Part shown: positions 14,595-15,413 of the stretch, in pieces
Layout of the letters: each line of letters opens with the position of its first letter
Position numbering within the stretch: the first letter of the stretch is position 1
Assembly: GCA_964445195.1 (NCBI GenBank)
Contig: CAYUKA010000040.1
Coordinates: 1 to 15,413, forward strand
From: UM-FILTER-47-13 sp964445195
GTDB lineage: Bacteria > Pseudomonadota > Alphaproteobacteria > Micavibrionales > Micavibrionaceae
Length of the DNA stretch: 15,413 nucleotides
Direction of reading: 5' to 3'
The notes under the pieces: model-generated
What the model was told of the DNA's origin: nothing
What the model saw: only the letters and a program-made list of their open reading frames with translations
The model's database searches: none
Position numbers and translations under genes: made by a program

Positions 14595-14840
14595 TTAGGC
14601 GGCCTGTTGCTTACCAGCGGGCGCGCCGCCGGATCGTTTGGCAGCCTCGCTGTGTTTTGTACAGTAAGAGCTGTCGCTATCACAACGTTCGCCGCAGAAA
14701 TGAAATTTCTCGCGGTTACGCGGATCGCCATAGGGCCAGCGGCACATATTGCTTTTCAGATCTTCCATCTTAAGCAGCGCACGCACATCTTTTGTATCCG
14801 GGCGCTTGCGGGATTTTGCTTTGGTTGTTTTTTCAGTCAT
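14595..14840 (-). CDS. Small GcrA-like cysteine-motif protein
   Basis: An 81-aa basic protein whose C-terminal half matches the conserved end of GcrA, the alphaproteobacterial cell-cycle regulator that works with sigma-70 RNA polymerase at methylated promoters. The pattern is CRWPYGDP (33-40), then HFCG (47-50), C53, YC (59-60) and H63, with C33, C49, C60 and H63 as probable zinc ligands. The N-terminal ~30 residues are Lys/Arg-rich and lack the helix-turn-helix of full GcrA, which is about twice this length. It may therefore bind RNA polymerase or DNA through this domain alone, or act as a separate zinc protein; this is inference. ATG 14840 is preferred: the frame also opens at TTG 14849, but AGG lies nine bases before 14840. 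It lies between acs and the pyrophosphokinase gene on the same strand. Confidence 0.75.
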   Translation of the reverse strand: MTEKTTKAKSRKRPDTKDVRALLKMEDLKSNMCRWPYGDPRNREKFHFCGERCDSDSSYCTKHSEAAKRSGGAPAGKQQAA

Positions 14841-14955
14841 AACAAACAACCTAGCTCAATCTTTGTAATATGTCAAATTACAGTGATTTTATTAGAGCGA
14901 TTTTAAGAGCGCTTTTAAAGCCCCCCTAAAATATTCGTCAGCAGCCTTTGCCCGA

Positions 14956-15413
14956 TTAGGCGCGGTTTGTAATCAGATCCTCAACCACGGCCGGATCCGC
15001 AAGCGTTGACGTGTCGCCGATCGAGTCCTCCTCGCCGGCGGCGATCTTGCGCAGGATACGGCGCATGATCTTGCCGGAACGGGTCTTCGGCAGGCCGGGC
15101 GCCCACTGAATGACATCGCATTTGGCGATCGGGCCGATAATCCTGCGGATCAGGGCATTGATCTCGCCTTTCAGCTCCTCAGTCGGCTCCAGCCCGTCCA
15201 TCAGGGTAACGAAGGCGTAGACGCCCTGTCCCTTGACATCGTGCGGGAAGCCAACGACAGCGCTTTCGGCGACAGCCTCATGCTCGTTGATTGCGCTTTC
15301 AATCTCGGCGGTGCCAAGACGGTGACCGGAAACATTGATCACGTCATCAACCCGGCCGGTGATCCAGTAATAGCCGTCCTCATCGCGGCGGCAGCCATCG
15401 CCGGTGAAATACA
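14956..15413 (-). CDS. acs: Acetyl-CoA synthetase, C-terminal part (runs off the right edge)
   Basis: Acs joins acetate and CoA with ATP, via acetyl-AMP. About 151 residues of the C-terminal end are present, as the gene's 5' end lies beyond base 15413. Visible signatures include YFTGDG and RRDEDGYYWITGRVDDV (from the edge to ~15343), INVSGHRLGTAEIESA (from 15339), and GLPKTRSGKIMRR, in which the conserved lysine (codon 15072-15070) makes acetyl-AMP and is the site of regulatory acetylation. The ending (LADPAVVEDLI) is normal, with a TAA stop at 14958-14956. The ADP-forming and AMP-forming enzymes differ; these motifs are of the AMP-forming type. The neighbouring small GcrA-like gene starts 115 bp away on the same strand, with an A+T-rich gap that has no strong terminator. 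Confidence 0.95.
   Translation of the reverse strand, partial: YFTGDGCRRDEDGYYWITGRVDDVINVSGHRLGTAEIESAINEHEAVAESAVVGFPHDVKGQGVYAFVTLMDGLEPTEELKGEINALIRRIIGPIAKCDVIQWAPGLPKTRSGKIMRRILRKIAAGEEDSIGDTSTLADPAVVEDLITNRA

Noticed and set aside
14578..14608. Inverted repeat AACAGGC...GCCTGTT around the stop of the GcrA-like gene
   Set aside because: The 7-bp stem has a 17-base loop and no T-tract follows in the direction of transcription, so it is not supported as a terminator.
14571..14906. A 111-codon plus-strand frame with hydrophobic stretches opposite the GcrA-like gene
   Set aside because: The minus strand carries a clear cysteine motif with correct spacing, and the plus-strand frame has no ribosome-binding signal.
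14895..14928. Near-palindrome around agcgct with flanking A/T arms in the gap before acs
   Set aside because: The stem is mostly A-T with a mismatch and no clear T-run follows; A+T-rich DNA gives such shapes by chance.

Overview
The window looks like chromosomal DNA of an alphaproteobacterium. Four things point that way: a GapR (DUF2312) nucleoid protein, a COQ9-family protein beside a COQ8/UbiB-type kinase, a small protein carrying the GcrA C-terminal cysteine motif, and an acetyl-CoA synthetase end of the usual proteobacterial type. Genus and species cannot be assigned from the sequence alone. Most of the window is tightly packed housekeeping or envelope genes. The first ~5 kb looks accessory.

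Left part (1-4868). The left edge holds two 16-bp near-identical repeats, 25 bp apart, that resemble the end of an insertion sequence (IS21-like arrangement inferred). They interrupt a minus-strand reading frame whose first ~37 codons survive (to base 168). After an A+T-rich gap of about 200 bp comes a compact plus-strand three-gene operon: a large MoxR/McrB-like AAA+ ATPase (367-2982), a 117-aa protein of unknown function (2992-3345), and a 508-aa protein of degenerate ankyrin-like helical repeats (3342-4868). The genes are 9 bp apart and then overlap by 4 bp. I know no named system with this exact composition, and it is the best candidate here for something undescribed.

Middle part (4843-9870). 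A minus-strand operon, read from right to left, holds an ABC1/AarF/UbiB-type kinase, methionine sulfoxide reductase A and a Nudix hydrolase, with each junction overlapping. Divergent from it, across 52 bp, lie COQ9, a membrane-anchored protein resembling DotI/IcmL, an N-formylglutamate amidohydrolase-family protein and gapR. The COQ8-like/COQ9 pair suggests a joint role in ubiquinone biosynthesis.

Right part (9918-15413). An O-antigen ligase/polymerase-like membrane protein with a C-terminal helical-repeat region is followed by a small unknown minus-strand gene, a plus-strand unknown gene with one hydrophobic segment and a tandem 10-bp repeat before its start, a long variant of ribose-phosphate pyrophosphokinase, the small GcrA-like protein, and the 3' end of acs, which runs off the right edge. 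No tRNA, rRNA or CRISPR array was seen. No stretch over 300 bases lacks a gene or gene fragment; the longest gaps are 169-366 and 12202-12417.
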